This document shows positions 23,156 to 35,145 of a stretch of DNA of 64,000 bases, in pieces. Both the position numbers and the translations under genes were made by a program. Within the stretch, counting starts at the first letter, position 1. Each line of letters begins with the position of its first letter. The stretch is from Calendula officinalis (taxonomy: Eukaryota; Streptophyta; Magnoliopsida; Asterales; Asteraceae): positions 40,517,257-40,581,256 of the forward strand of contig OY970834.1 of the NCBI GenBank assembly GCA_963853835.1, written 5' to 3'. The notes under the pieces are model-generated. The model had not been told where the DNA came from and ran no database searches. It saw only the letters and a program-made list of their open reading frames with translations.

Positions 23156-26100
23156 CTAAACCCTAAAACGCACCCATTTAGTTCTACTAGGAACTCCATC
23201 ATATACAATTGACAATTGATAATACCCCGGTGGCGCCACCTCAGCCGTCGCCGGAGCTAAACACACAACAACATAATTATCAGCAAATCTCCGCCCTATC
23301 TTCACCACCTTGAGCACCAACAACCTTTGATTCATCGAAAAAGAATGAGTAGTAAACGACGGTGCCATCATTGTCACATAAACCTTCTCACCTTTAAATG
23401 TTTTCTCATTACCCTTCAACCGGAAATTAACCACGATTTTCTGTTCAAAAACTAGATTTACTCCGGGTTTAACCGCGGTTATGTTGGGCCTTAACTTCGG
23501 GCCAAGTAAATACGGTGGCGAAAACGCCTCAACGCTGAGCTCGGTAGGGAAACGGGCTGAAAAATTATAGTTAGAATTCGGGTTGCTACCACCAACGATA
23601 ACACGACCATCCGACAGTAAATGTGCACTCGAATGATACATCCGAGGAATCGTTGACGGGTTCATTTTATGAAATGTTTTTGAACCGGGTTCATATAAAA
23701 CAGGTTGAAGAACCGGGTCTCTCGCTAGGTCCCACCCTGCCGCCCCACGGGCCGCACCGTTTATTATCAAAACATCACCCGATGGTAGCAATAACATGTC
23801 CCCCATTATGCGGTTCAGGGGCATATATGTCATATCCCATATTGGATTAACATCATTTAATCTCAGCCGTCCACAAGTTTTTGTCCCTTGTACAAACACG
23901 TTAGCAAAAGCTTTATCAATAGCGTCCGGAGCTGTTCCGCCACAAATAAAAACCTCGGCCACCGGCGGGGTGGTTTTTGAAGTTCCGGCGAGATTCATTG
24001 GCAGCAAAACTGAAGAACCGGTGCTTGGGTAGTTACGAGATACTCCCCCGGGCATAACCGGATACTTCCGTATCACTTTATTGTGCACGTAATCTAGTAA
24101 TATTGCACGATCGTTTGCGAAAATGAAGAGGTTTCCGTCCGTGTTGAGATGGGTAAACGGGTAGAGATTGTTCGGAAACTCGTCGGATCTTCTTGTTTCT
24201 ATAAGAAATGGAAGCTGGTATTCCACTGCGAATATATGTGAAATTTTCGTAAACTATACAAATGTTTAAAACATAGAATATATTAAAGTTCATTTAACAA
24301 AATAATTATTTCTTAAATATGTATAGAATATTAATGAACGAAGTATAATTCTAAACATTTTTTAAGATATATTAAATACGATTCTATATTTAAACAAAAA
24401 TAATTGCTTATATATAAACCATTACACCGTCGTAGATGATGGTAAATTAATGTAAATTATAATACGTGGTTCCACCAGTTAAATTGTGACCCGGTGAAGA
24501 TAATGGGTCAAAAGTATCTGAGTTATTACTCATTAATGGCCTGGCGTGTCTTTGTGAAACCGGTGATTCAGACGACCTCGTATTTGTGACCCGGTGTAGC
24601 TTGTAATGTCGTTTGAATTTCACTTTTGGAACCCGATCGAAATTGTAAATCGAATTGGGCGATTTGGAAGATAAACGATTTTGGAAACCGAATCATAGGA
24701 AATTAGACAATTAGGCGATTTTGTAGACCGGATAATGGGAAATCAGGCGATTTTAGAAACCGAATCATGAGAAATCATACGTTTTGATCTAGGTTGACCT
24801 GCCAGTGAACCATGCCCAGGGCATTGTACAGAGTTTTGAAATATTGACTCCAACATAGTTTATTACACTAAAACTTAAACAATGTTTAATCCTTACAATT
24901 AATATGCTTTTACTTATTATTGCTATTCTATTTAAATAATCTATATTACTGTAGATAAACGTTCAAGGAGGTCCATCATTTTTTAGAAGTCCCAAGGAAC
25001 AAATCTCCACCATTGATTAATAGGATCTAATGGTCAACATTAATCACATATTTTATACATTGAGGGGTATTTTGGTCATTTTTTAAAAAATAAAAATATT
25101 TTTTTTTATTTTTTATTTTTTATTTTAAAATTTTTATTTTTTTATTATTTTATTTTTTACTATGAAGGGGTATTTTGGTCATTTGGCACTTCAAAAAATT
25201 TTTGATTTTTTTTTTATTTTTAATTTTTTATTTTAAAATTTTAAATTTTTTTTATTTTTAATTTTTTATTTTAAAATTTAAAATTTTTTTTTTTTATTAT
25301 TTTTATTTTTTTTTTATTTTTATTAATTTTTTAATTAAAAAATAATATTTATTTGATAATTACGTGTACAACTTAATCACATGTGATTTTAGTGTAAAAT
25401 CACATGTGATTTTAATGTAAAATCACATGTGATTTTAATTTTTTATTTTTTTGCAATCACAAGTGATTCACTATGCAATAACATTACGTGTTATTAATGA
25501 AAAGTTAATAATTTTAAAAAAAATTAATAATAAAAAAAAATTTTTTAAAAAAAAAAAATTTTAAAAAAATTTCAAAATTTAAAATAAAAAATAAAAAATA
25601 AAAAAAAATTTCAAAATACCCCTCAACTAAAAATTAAAAAATAAAAAAAATAAAAAAATAAAAAAATTTTAAAATAAAAAATAAAATAAAATAAATTATT
25701 TTTTAGTGCCAAATGACCAAAATACCCCTCCATGTATAAAGTATGTGATTAATCCTGACCATTAGATCATATTGATCAATGGTTGAGATTTGTTCCTCGG
25801 GACTTTGTAAAAATCATGGACCTCCTTGAACGCAACTCTACTGTAGTATATATTACATACTCCCTCCGTCCCTTAATAAAGTTCCCATTTGTGTTAGGCA
25901 CAACATTTTAGGAGATAGTTAGTGGTGGGGTATTTAGTATTACTTTTGATTAAAATATAAGGTTTGATTGGAGAGAGAAATTGTTTTAAGAGATAGTTAG
26001 TGGTGAAAGTATTGGTAATAATATTATTATATTAAGTGAGCCCCTTATATTTGAGAAATGGGAACTTTATTTAGGGACAAAATTTGAAGGCAAAATGGTA

Positions 26101-26742
26101 ACTTTATTTAGGGACGGAGGGAGTATTAAACATGAAAACTAAGAAATATATGGTTTAAAATTTTGTTTCATACAATTTTAGATTTAATTTGAAGCGTTTA
26201 CCAGAATTGAGGCTCTTTGGAATGAACTCATACGTAAACTGGCGTCTACCTCCGACAACAATAACTTTCCCGTCCGGCAATAACTGGTTAGACGCATACC
26301 ATCTCGGTGAAACCAACCCATTCCGATTCTCCACCCAATCACAATCATCACAAGGACTAAACGTCCGTACAACTCGTTCACCGGCATTATTCCCACCGGA
26401 CTGAATCAACACACCGTCCGGTAACAACGCGCCGGAAGAACACCAAGTGTCTGACAAAATAGTGAGCGGCCGAACCCACCGTTTTGCAGGGTTGAACTCG
26501 ACGGAATGTGCGTAACAATCCATGTTCGGCGGGCATTTTTCTGCCGGAAAAGTGATATTTGAAGGTCCAAAATCGGTTCGATCGAATGTAATGATTCGGT
26601 CATTTGGTAGCAGTGCCATATGCATGGCGGAAACACCAATGCTGCTCTTTAAAAGCTTCCATTTTCCTTTGGTTGAATCAGGTAGTGATGATGATGAAGG
26701 AACTGTTGATAGTAATAGTATTATTATGAACACAGGCGCCAT
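23156..26742 (-). CDS. Galactose-oxidase/glyoxal-oxidase-like protein (aldehyde oxidase GLOX type)
   Basis: A secreted copper-radical oxidase that, by family, oxidises small aldehydes or alcohols to acids with release of hydrogen peroxide in the cell wall. Exon 1 is 26742-26202 and exon 2 is 24225-23156, joined by a GT-AG intron that splits a Val codon. The protein is 536 residues, normal for plant GLOX proteins. A hydrophobic signal peptide (F-I-I-I-L-L-L-S) starts at residue 4. The Cys of the Tyr-Cys cofactor is in D-T-W-C-S-S-G. R-W-Y-A-S, R-M-Y-H-S-S-A-H and T-T-H-S-F supply the expected Tyr and His ligands. The galactose-oxidase C-terminal domain is complete, ending W-V-R-F-R-V. The upstream in-frame GTG at 26751 is not a start; ATG at 26742 is. 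A TATA-like CTATATATG lies about 70 bases upstream. The intron contains two MITEs. Confidence 0.93.
24955..25838. mobile_element. Long-hairpin MITE (CGTTCAAGGAGGTCC family) in the GLOX intron
   Basis: An 884-bp element flanked by TACTGTAG on both sides (24947-24954 and 25839-25846). The first and last ~200 bases are inverted copies, both containing CGTTCAAGGAGGTCCAT, ATCTAATGGTCA and GGGGTATTTTGGTCATT. The middle is AT homopolymer-like DNA plus three head-to-tail copies of AATCACATGTGATTTTA. The 8-bp duplication points to a hAT-type origin. It sits wholly within the intron, away from the splice sites. Relatives occur at 31498-31815 and 39258-39660. Confidence 0.82.
25377..25438. repeat. Tandem palindromic repeat AATCACATGTGATTTTA
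   Basis: Three 22-23-bp tandem units, each holding the palindrome AATCACATGTGATT, at the centre of the MITE at 24955-25838. The related MITE at 39258 has scattered copies of the same word. Confidence 0.7.
25860..26123. mobile_element. Stowaway MITE (CTCCCTCCGTC family) in the GLOX intron
   Basis: A 264-bp element with ends CTCCCTCCGTCCCTTAATAA / TTATTTAGGGACGGAGGGAG between TA dinucleotides, 13 bases beyond the target duplication of the long-hairpin MITE and about 80 bases from the exon 1 donor at 26201. It is the same family as 3959-4222. Confidence 0.88.
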
Positions 26743-26807
26743 TAATGACACCTGTAAATGGAGTTTGCAGAATGAATATTATGAAGAAAGAGTGAGGATG
26801 GTAATGG

Positions 26808-26818
26808 ACATATATAGG
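26808..26818 (-). promoter_or_regulatory. Putative TATA box of the GLOX-like gene
   Basis: CCTATATATGT on the minus strand lies about 70 bases upstream of the ATG at 26742, at a reasonable distance for a short leader. The assignment is by sequence and position only. Confidence 0.5.
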
Positions 26819-26829
26819 TGGGCGGTCAA

Positions 26830-28655
26830 TAAAAGTCAATGGTTTGTTGGGTTAGCAATGAAGGCTCTTAATGCTACTTCCATCAGAGTTTTTTTGTTGA
26901 TGTTCTTGGAATCATGAAACTAAATTTTCACAGCAGTAAAAGAGTCAAGTTTTATAGTCAACTTTTTTCTACTAAGAACATAACATCTCTTTGATTTTTT
27001 ACTTTGATAAAGTACAGTATTTTATAAATAATGTACGAGCCTAAAATCATTAAAGATATAAATTATTAAAATATACTCCGTGGTAAATTTACCAGTTTAC
27101 CCTAAGAATGGTTGTACAAAAAGAATAGGACAGTTGGTATTAAAAGATAGGATAGAAGATGAAAGAGGACTTTTTCTTGACACCCTTTTTTGTGAAAACT
27201 TTATGATGTAATGGTTGCCTTTTTACTTGTTCACCAACACTAAATTTTGTTTTTCTTCTAAATGTTACTGTATATGGTAAATCTAATAAATTAAAAGCAT
27301 TCAATAATATTAACAAGGAATGTGTAATAAAGTAAAGAGTAGATTGCAAAAATCATTATTGTGGTTTGCGAAAATTATACGTTTGGTCCGTATGGTGTCG
27401 TAATGCATATGTAGAATCCCTATTTTGAAACATTTGGTCTGTTTTGGTAGGGATGAGCCCAAAAATCAAAAAATCGAACCGAAATCGAAAAATCCGCATT
27501 GAAAAAAAGATCCATTTGAAAAATCGATGTAAGTTGTTTGATTTTTGGAAAAACTGAATTTTGAGGGTGGTTTTACGATGCATATGAAAATTTGAACCGG
27601 GAAAAAAGCCCCGGCGGCCATTATAGATATTTCAGATTTTGTTAAAATATATTCTTATCTTTTGATGCTTTATTTTAAAATATATATATTTGAATATATC
27701 ATTTGCCCTTTTTACCGTGTCATATTACATGTTCTCGATCGTGTACGTACTTGTGTAGTGTTTCATGGTGGTGATATAATTATGAGACATAGTCTTACCA
27801 AATGACATGTGCTTGCTTACTAATTAATTTTTAAGCTTTTGAAAAAAAAAAATAGTTTTTAATCCATACTAATAGTTTTTAAGCTTTTGAAAAAAAAAAA
27901 ATATTGAATGCATGAGAGTTGTATTTTAGATGGTAAAATAGAGAGAAGCACCCACTATTTTGTTTCAAGATCACGATTTTATCTTTTTGCGCACATGATT
28001 TATCTGAGGCCAATGGACAATGAATTTAACCATAACTACGTTATACCCAAAAAAAATGTAATTAAAATTGCATACGCCATGAACAATGAGATGCAAGGAT
28101 GGTTAAATCAAATGATAGTTTTATATCGAGTTAATGAAATTGTGAAATTGAAATGGAACATACTGAATTATTCTTGTGATCGTGTTTCATGACATTGAGG
28201 TTGGTTGATGTCCCTAGGGTATGGGGCTTTGTGTACGTCCTAAATTTGTTCCATTGTTTTGATGAAACTATTGTTGCTCACAAATCATTGTCACTAGCTT
28301 TTTATATGCTTGCCTCTTCTAACTCATTTTCTTACCTAACCCTCTTCTTTAAAAGATTCTATCATGGCTAGTTGGGAGTGGACAACAAGGTGGCCTCGAT
28401 TTAGGGTTTATGATCTATATTTGTCTAGTCGATCGAGTGGCATATCTTGCAAGCAACTACGTCTCCTATTCTTCTCGATGAAATAACGGATTACGGCTTG
28501 CACCATGTCGTGTTTCAGTACAACTATCTACAATCTACTATCAAATAACACACCTTTTAGAAATTTTCAGTAAACCTATTAATTACAAGAAGAATCTCAA
28601 ATGAAAGCGATACCCATGGCTCGATATCTAGCTTGACCTTGTTTGCCTTCTTTTA
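26830..28655. other. Intergenic; possible truncated hAT MITE near 27448
   Basis: No gene is supported. TAGGGATGAGCCC at 27448 resembles the terminal sequence of the hAT-type MITEs in this window and is followed by short-period AAAATCGAACCG-type DNA to about 27590, but no right end is visible. A 94-codon open frame (27908-28192, plus) has an unremarkable composition and no recognised relatives; it may be chance. Confidence 0.35.
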
Positions 28656-29176
28656 GGGGCCGTTTATTTTGATGTAATCCTCCGTAATTCCTCGTAATTG
28701 AAAGTCATTTATATTACGAAGGGATGTTTGATTGGATTTTTATTTCGTAATTCAATTCATACGTAATTCCGAAATACGTTATCTGTTGTAATTGAAATTC
28801 GTCCTGATACCCTATGAATTCAATTACGTTCTTTAGGAAATTAACAAATTTGAATATTTTGCATGCTTCAGACTCTAAGATCACTCAAAAGAAATTTAAA
28901 AACAATTAATTTTTTTTAAATAAAAAAATTTTAAAACATAGAAATTTTAAAATAAATAAATAACAAAAAAAATTAAAAAAAATAAAAATCTTAAAAAAAT
29001 AAAAAAATTAAAACAAAATTTAAAAAAAATGCATAAGTATGAATTTTAATTTCAGCTAAAAAATTTGTAACCAAACGTGTAACAAAATTTAATTACGAAT
29101 GAATTGAATTCTGAATGAATTCAATTCTTTCATAATTGAATTCTATTACGGAAGATTACGATATGCCAAAGGGCCC
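28656..29176. mobile_element. MITE with GGGGCCGTTTATTTTG ends
   Basis: A 521-bp segment whose left (GGGGCCGTTTATTTTGATG, then TCCTCCGTAATTCC) and right (GGAAGATTACGATATGCC, then AAAGGGCCC) ends are imperfect inverted repeats. TTTA flanks it on both sides (28652-28655 and 29177-29180), compatible with a PIF/Harbinger TTA-type duplication. The interior has many ATTCAATT/AATTGAAT inverted words and A-rich runs. It is non-coding. Confidence 0.65.
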
Positions 29177-29180
29177 TTTA

Positions 29181-30346
29181 GTGTTTAAATTTCACACGGA
29201 CCACGCCATATATGAGCTCATGGCACCCAATATGCTTAACTACGAAGTTCTGATAATCGATCAATTGTACCTTGTCAAATTCCATTCTGGTTCGCATAGG
29301 AATTAAGATGTACTATACTTATTATTCTTATGGCACGTGCTTACTTTTTTTGAGAGCAACTAATGAGCGCGGCCTATTTGTGTTTGCACATCATAATAAA
29401 GCAAATTGTAGACTCCACTGGAGAAAATTGTTACTAGAGGACCACAATTTCTTTGTCTTCATCTTTTGTCATACATCATTAATTTATGCTTTAGTAGTAT
29501 TGTACATATGCTTTATTGGTATTGTACATCTGATAACTAGTGATATATGACAAAAATAAGTGGTATGCGAATCTAACACCTTTCGTTAAAATTACACTTG
29601 GATATTAACAAACATCATTGCGCTTTCCTCGGGTCCCTTTGACATTTAATCGGTTCAGAGGTGTACTTAAACAAACTTTTTGTATAGAGGAATAATATTA
29701 GTGTCTACTATTTATGTCTACTTATATGTCTACTTATTTGATGATGACAAGTTTCAAAATCAATGAATAATATTATGTGTATTTGTAATTCGATAATTAT
29801 GTGAATAATGTCAAAATGTCAAAAAAAAAAAAAAAAAAAACTAGAAAAATACAAAACATAAGCCAAAAAAAAAATTAAAAAATAAAATTATTTTTCAACT
29901 AAATTTATTAATTTTAGGTTCCAAAGCCTAGATAAAAATTTCATATTTCTATTTTATTTAACTTTTTAGAAAAACCATTTTTTTGTGTTCGAGTGGTCTG
30001 TTCAACCAGAATTTCATATCTAACGAGCCGTTCCGAATCGAGTTATAATCACTGACCTAACAGACTTATTCTGACCGGCTACCTTCTCATTCATCAGTTC
30101 GACTGGCCTGACTTAATTTACACTTGTCCCTCAATATCCACTCTCTTTTTTTCTCCTTTGGAAAAAATTACAAGACTATACAAGCTAGTCATGGTAATTA
30201 GCCTATATAATTAATCACGTACTCGACTAATTAGTTACTCCCATACTTGATTGATTTGGGACCCAAATGGAAATTATGATTACATGTCATGCATAGTGAT
30301 GGAAGAAAAAGGACAACAAATGCCAAGGGGTAGTTCATACTTCATA
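29181..30346. other. Intergenic, no feature seen
   Basis: AT-rich. A 92-codon open frame at 29272-29550 (plus) encodes a hydrophobic stretch but has no recognised relatives, and its start is not supported by any context. An A22 run lies at about 29821. Confidence 0.35.
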
Positions 30347-30924
30347 CTACCTGCGTATCAAAGTAAGTGATAGACTTTCCATTTAGAGGTAGAACAAAAT
30401 AAGTGATACACTTCTAAAAGTTTTCTTATTTGGTAAAAAAGTGGGATCCAATCTCCACTAACTATCTACTTTAATAAAGTGAAATTACATTTATACCCTT
30501 ACTTTTACTTTTAAACATCATTAATATCACTTTTTTCAAAAGAATTGGGGCCCCTTTTCCACTAACTATCTACTTTAATACTCCCTCCGTCCCACAAAAA
30601 AGTTCCCATTTCTCCTAAAGCTTTTGTCCCACAAAAAAGTTCTCATTTCTCACATGTGGTGGGTTCCACACAATAAAATACTATTATTATTAAAAACTCC
30701 ATCAATGATATCCACTAATTATCTTTCTCTCTCCAAACTAACCTTATATTATAATCAAAATATTACCAATGACCCCACCACTAACTATCACCTAAAATCT
30801 TGTGTCAAAGGGAAATGAGAACTTTTTTGTGGGACGGATGGAGTACATCTTAACTCACATTTTAATATTTTGCCTAAAAAACCGTGAAATCTCAAATGTA
30901 TCACTTATTTTGATACGGATGTAG
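30347..30924. mobile_element. Stowaway-type MITE, copy D, interrupted by another Stowaway
   Basis: The outer element has ends CTACCTGCGTATCAAAGTAA / TTATTTTGATACGGATGTAG next to TA. Its normal length would be about 310 bp; the extra ~265 bp is the Stowaway at 30581-30843. The order of insertion is clear: this copy is older than its guest. Confidence 0.8.
30581..30843. mobile_element. Stowaway MITE nested in copy D
   Basis: A 263-bp element with ends CTCCCTCCGTCCCACAAAAA / TTTTTGTGGGACGGATGGAG between TA dinucleotides, inserted into the middle of the MITE at 30347-30924. Confidence 0.85.
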
Positions 30925-31489
30925 TACAAGTTATTAATTTGCATGACTGCCCACTGTCGGTGCCATTTCTATATCGGATTTACCAAGTCCAAACGTGTCG
31001 CCCGACCCACCTCATCATGTACGGCCTAAAACCTAACTAACTCCTCTGCACAAACCTGCCGTCAATCTGCTATCAGCCTGATGGCTCATTCCAACCTCAC
31101 CTCCTTCCTTCACTTCCCAACTTTATTATTTTGCAAGACAAAACATACTTGTGTCTTAATATTAGTGATAAAATTTAATTTAGAGGTGCTAAAATATCGT
31201 TGCTAGTAAATAATCTATGTATTAATTTTGATTGCAAAAACTGTACTACTAGGGTAGCAATCTACTTTTTTTACAGCTGGAATCAATTTAATTCATTTTG
31301 AATAACTTTCAATTAGTTTATCATTAAATTCTTACAATGTTTTAAATTGTTACTCATATAGATAAATTATCTATATCTTTTTCCCTTTTATAAAATATTT
31401 GAATCATTTCTTGAAATTGAAGTAGTACAAAACTTCGCTGTACGAACATTTTTAACGTGAACTCTATGTAATGTAACTTTTTTTCATTA
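30925..31489. other. Intergenic, no feature seen
   Basis: AT-rich sequence without open frames, clear repeats or RNA genes. Confidence 0.4.
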
Positions 31490-31497
31490 TATATATA

Positions 31498-31815
31498 GAG
31501 TTATGTTCAGAGAGGTCCTTGATTTTTATAAAGTCTCAAGGGACAAATTATAGTCATTGGATTAAAATTAGATCCCTTAACCACCACCGCCATCAAATCA
31601 CATTTGATTCAATATACAACTTACCACCATTGGACACTACCGCCAGCGACCACATCCGTCCGTCGTCCGCCGCCGCCCGCCGTCAGTCCGCCGCCGCCCG
31701 CCATCAAATCACATGTGATTCTGATGGTGGTGGTAATTTGTGGGTTGATAGATCCAAGGGTGAGATTTATTCTTCAGAATTTTATATAAATCATGGATGT
31801 CCTTCAATATTTCTC
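31498..31815. mobile_element. Short relative of the CGTTCAAGGAGGTCC MITE family
   Basis: A 318-bp element starting GAGTTATGTTCAGAGAGGTCC and ending GGATGTCCTTCAATATTTCTC, flanked by TATATATA and TATATGTA (7 of 8 bases equal). The subterminal words (ATTTTTATAAAGTCTC, AGGGACAAAT) match the element in the GLOX intron. The middle differs: a GC-rich CCGCCGCCCGCC segment replaces the AT-rich core. Confidence 0.6.
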
Positions 31816-34214
31816 TATATGTATAACTTTTTATAATAAAAAGTTGTTCTTTTCTTTACAAAGAAAGGACATGTTAAAACATAGTAAATAAAGTTTTCAT
31901 TTCATAATGAAAAAATGCATTTATAAGTAGTTCATAAAGTTTATTTTTTTACATGTGTTAAACGTTAAATGTGCTTTTAAACAAGAATAGTAAATTTGAG
32001 GTAAGATATATTCTTTATTCTTATTTCATGCTCTTAAGGATGAATCAGATAAACTTTAAACAAATTATGCCAAACATGAAGTAACATAATTCAATACTTC
32101 TGATTACCATTGTGTCTTCTATCCTGGCCGGTTATTTGTTGACCAACCATATACGTCGACAATTTACCGCTTCATACTAGACATGTAAAAAGTCCAATAA
32201 TTGAACCAGATTGAGCAAAGAGAAAATGATTCCGGCCGGACCATATAACAAATTAAGACTATTATTTTTATTAAAACTTGAAATTAAAGAAAAGTAAGTT
32301 TTCTTTAGGTTGTGAGTCGTGACAGTTAAAGACTTAAAGCCTTTAATAATGTCAAAATAAAGTTCAAAGAAATTACTTTGAATTGCGACTTTAATTTAAC
32401 TATTAGTAGTACCTTTGACTTACTTTTATTATAAATTTATTTAAATTTTTAAAAGCATGTGTTTTAAGCCTTTAGGTGTTTAGTATATGATTGAACGTTT
32501 CATATCGAATGACCGTTCAGTAATATAATGCAACATACTATGGGGTTGTTTATTTTTTTAGTCATTAAGTTCTGTCTGGTTAAAGTATTTGTTTCGATAT
32601 ATTATGTTTGTTTGGATAAATTAGTGTCCTCGTTTATTTTTCATGCTGAATGAATTGTCTTAATAATAAAATTTGACATCTTTCCCATTTTTAGTTCCTC
32701 GTTATTGTAAATAAACATATTTAAGTGATATATATATAATTTTAAATTGAAGTTTTTAATAATAAAAGTTGTTGATATATAAGTAATAAAGTTAAATTTT
32801 AAAATAATAAAACTGTTTTAAAAGAATAAAATTATAAATTAAATAATTTTTTTGACCAGACCATATAAAAATGAAATTTTAATTAATATAAATTGCATAA
32901 ATATAAAAAAGGAAAATAATAATGGGGAAAGCATCATATCATGACTTTTTCGATTAAGTCATGTTGTCTGGATTAAGACATTAACAAACATGTTCTTTAT
33001 GACTTTCCTCATATAATTATGTCCCCATTAAATCGATTAAGTCGAAATCAAACGCAGCTACGTATGATGCGCATGTATGTTTAATTGGAGGTTTTGAAAC
33101 ATAAAAAATAGAATTGAACCCTACTAATTAATGGTTCTCGTTGATTCGATGTCACTCTCTTCTGCCATTCATACCACATTTTTTTTTTTAAAAAAGAACA
33201 AAAACAATACTTAGTTTATTTAAAGGATGATTGAATGTACATGAGAGAGTTAGGATTTACACAATCATACCTCTATCTAAAGATATAGAGACTGATTCCC
33301 AAGTGAATTGGTTGCGCCAAAACTTCCCCAAACAGCACCAACGGTGGCGCCAAATGCCCCTGTGCCAAAGCTATAAAACCCGTTAAATGTATTTTTTTTC
33401 CTAGAAAAGAATTTGTGATTAGTTTGTGTGGTATTTGTTTTTTAAGTTTAAAATCAATATTACATAAGGGGAGTAATTTTGAAGTAAATATTAAAAAAGT
33501 TGAATATCCAAAAATAATTATAAAATAACTCTAGCTCAACGCAAATTTAAGACGTTACATTATTCAACATCATAAAATAAAAGTGGTATTTAATGACCGT
33601 GGCCCGCTTGTCCATGGGGTTAAAGCATTTTCAACATCCTACTCAAGCAGAAAGATGGCCCACTCATAAGGGCCAGGTTGGGTCAACGTAATTGGGGTTT
33701 ACGGTTTACCCTTGATAAATTCATGAAAATTTTAAAACATACACCCACACTACTTGATTATATTCAAATGTAACCCCTTATATCGTTATATGCCATAACT
33801 TGAAAACACTTTTCTTGAAAAGTATACACAAGATGCCAGCCTGTCTTTATTATTTTCAAGCCCTTTTAGATGAATTAAATAATTACTCATATTATTATAA
33901 AACTGTGTACTTATTTCATCTTTTATGTCGGTGGTAAATAATTAGCAGCGCATATAATGGTTGTTTATCAAGGAAGTAACTGCAGATTAAATCATGTAGC
34001 GATGCAAATGATATGAGTGGCCTTCAACCAAAAGACCTTTGAACCAACAGTATATGGGTGACCTTTTAACCAAAAGTTTGCAGGTTCAACCGTTGAAGTC
34101 TGCATTATATGTGAAAGAATATGAAACTTCGACCTAACACTTGAAATTATACCGAATTAAATAGTTCTCAGGTTGATTTAACCAAATTTTCTATATAATC
34201 AACCATCGATAGTA
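31816..34214. other. Intergenic, no gene seen
   Basis: About 2.4 kb of AT-rich DNA with no open frame above 60 codons. A slightly GC-richer part at 33285-33380 (ACCAACGGTGGCGCCAAATG) could be a repeat fragment. No RNA gene is recognised. Confidence 0.35.
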
Positions 34215-34222
34215 ACTTTAAC

Positions 34223-35137
34223 TAGGGGTTGCAATTTCTGACCCGACACGAAACCCGACCTGAAACAGACACGAAAATAAACAAGTTTGGGTTGAGATAA
34301 AAAAAATTTTGAGCCAGACTCGGATCGACTCAACTGACCCGTTTAATAAACAAATTAGATTCGGGTCAATGATAATTTAAATAGGTGGACCCCACAACCC
34401 GTTTAAGTATTAAAATATATTTAAAAATTGATCTATTTATACTTAGTTTATATTTTATTAGTTCAACCGCAACTAATTTTTTTTTTGGAAACACCGCAGC
34501 TAATAGTTAAATAAAAACTAAAATGACTACTTAATAATTTGGTGTTTTGATATATTGTTATAAATTTGTGGAATAATAATACTTCCTCCGTATCAAAATA
34601 AGTGACACAAATTAGCTTACACGTTTTTTGAGGTAAAATATTAAAGTAGAGGTTAAAATATATTAAAGTACACTATTAGTGGAGAATGGGTCCCACTTTT
34701 CTTGAATAAAATGATATTAATGAGTTTTAAAAGTAAAAGTAAGGGTATAAGGGTAATTTCATTTTATTAAAGTGGATAGTTAGTGAGTAAGGGTCCCACT
34801 ATTTTTACCAAATAAGGAAAGTTTTCAAAGTGTGTCACTTATTTTGATACACCCCAAAATGAAAAGTGTGTCACTTATTTTGATACGGAGGAAGTAATAT
34901 TTTGACATGTTTTTCCCGTTTAACCTATTTGACTTGCTAATCTGTTTAACCCGTTTAATTAAACAAGTTATATGGGTCAGGTTAAGGTTGAAGGTAAATA
35001 GGTTAGGGTTGAGAAATCTGACCCGTTTATATAAACAAGTCTGTTTCAGGTTGAACGTTTCTAACTCGCCAACCGGCGAACCCAAACATATCAACCTGAA
35101 CCCATCAACCCGAAACTGGCTTGACTTGTCACTCCTA
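34223..35137. mobile_element. hAT-type MITE with 8-bp target duplication
   Basis: A 915-bp element with ends TAGGGGTTGCAA / TTGTCACTCCTA, flanked by ACTTTAAC (34215-34222 and 35138-35145). ACCCGTTTA/TAAACGGGT-type words are repeated in the flanks of the interior. About a third of it is a Stowaway-type MITE (34582-34894) inserted later. The two ORF-like stretches near the right end are mirror-strand frames through the repeats. Confidence 0.85.
34582..34894. mobile_element. Stowaway-type MITE, copy E, nested in a hAT MITE
   Basis: Ends CTTCCTCCGTATCAAAATAA / TTATTTTGATACGGAGGAAG with TA on both sides, 313 bp. It lies inside the hAT-type element and is therefore younger. Confidence 0.85.
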
Positions 35138-35145
35138 ACTTTAAC

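Noticed and set aside
24224..24226. GTG as a start of a separate 356-codon gene
   Set aside because: It is the split codon at the acceptor of GLOX exon 2; the two parts join in phase to one protein of normal length.
26743..26751. GTG at 26751 as GLOX start
   Set aside because: A plant nuclear gene is expected to use ATG; ATG at 26742 follows three codons later and precedes the signal peptide.
27908..28371. Consecutive plus-strand open frames of 94 and 60 codons
   Set aside because: No recognisable family, AT-biased codons, no promoter or splice context.
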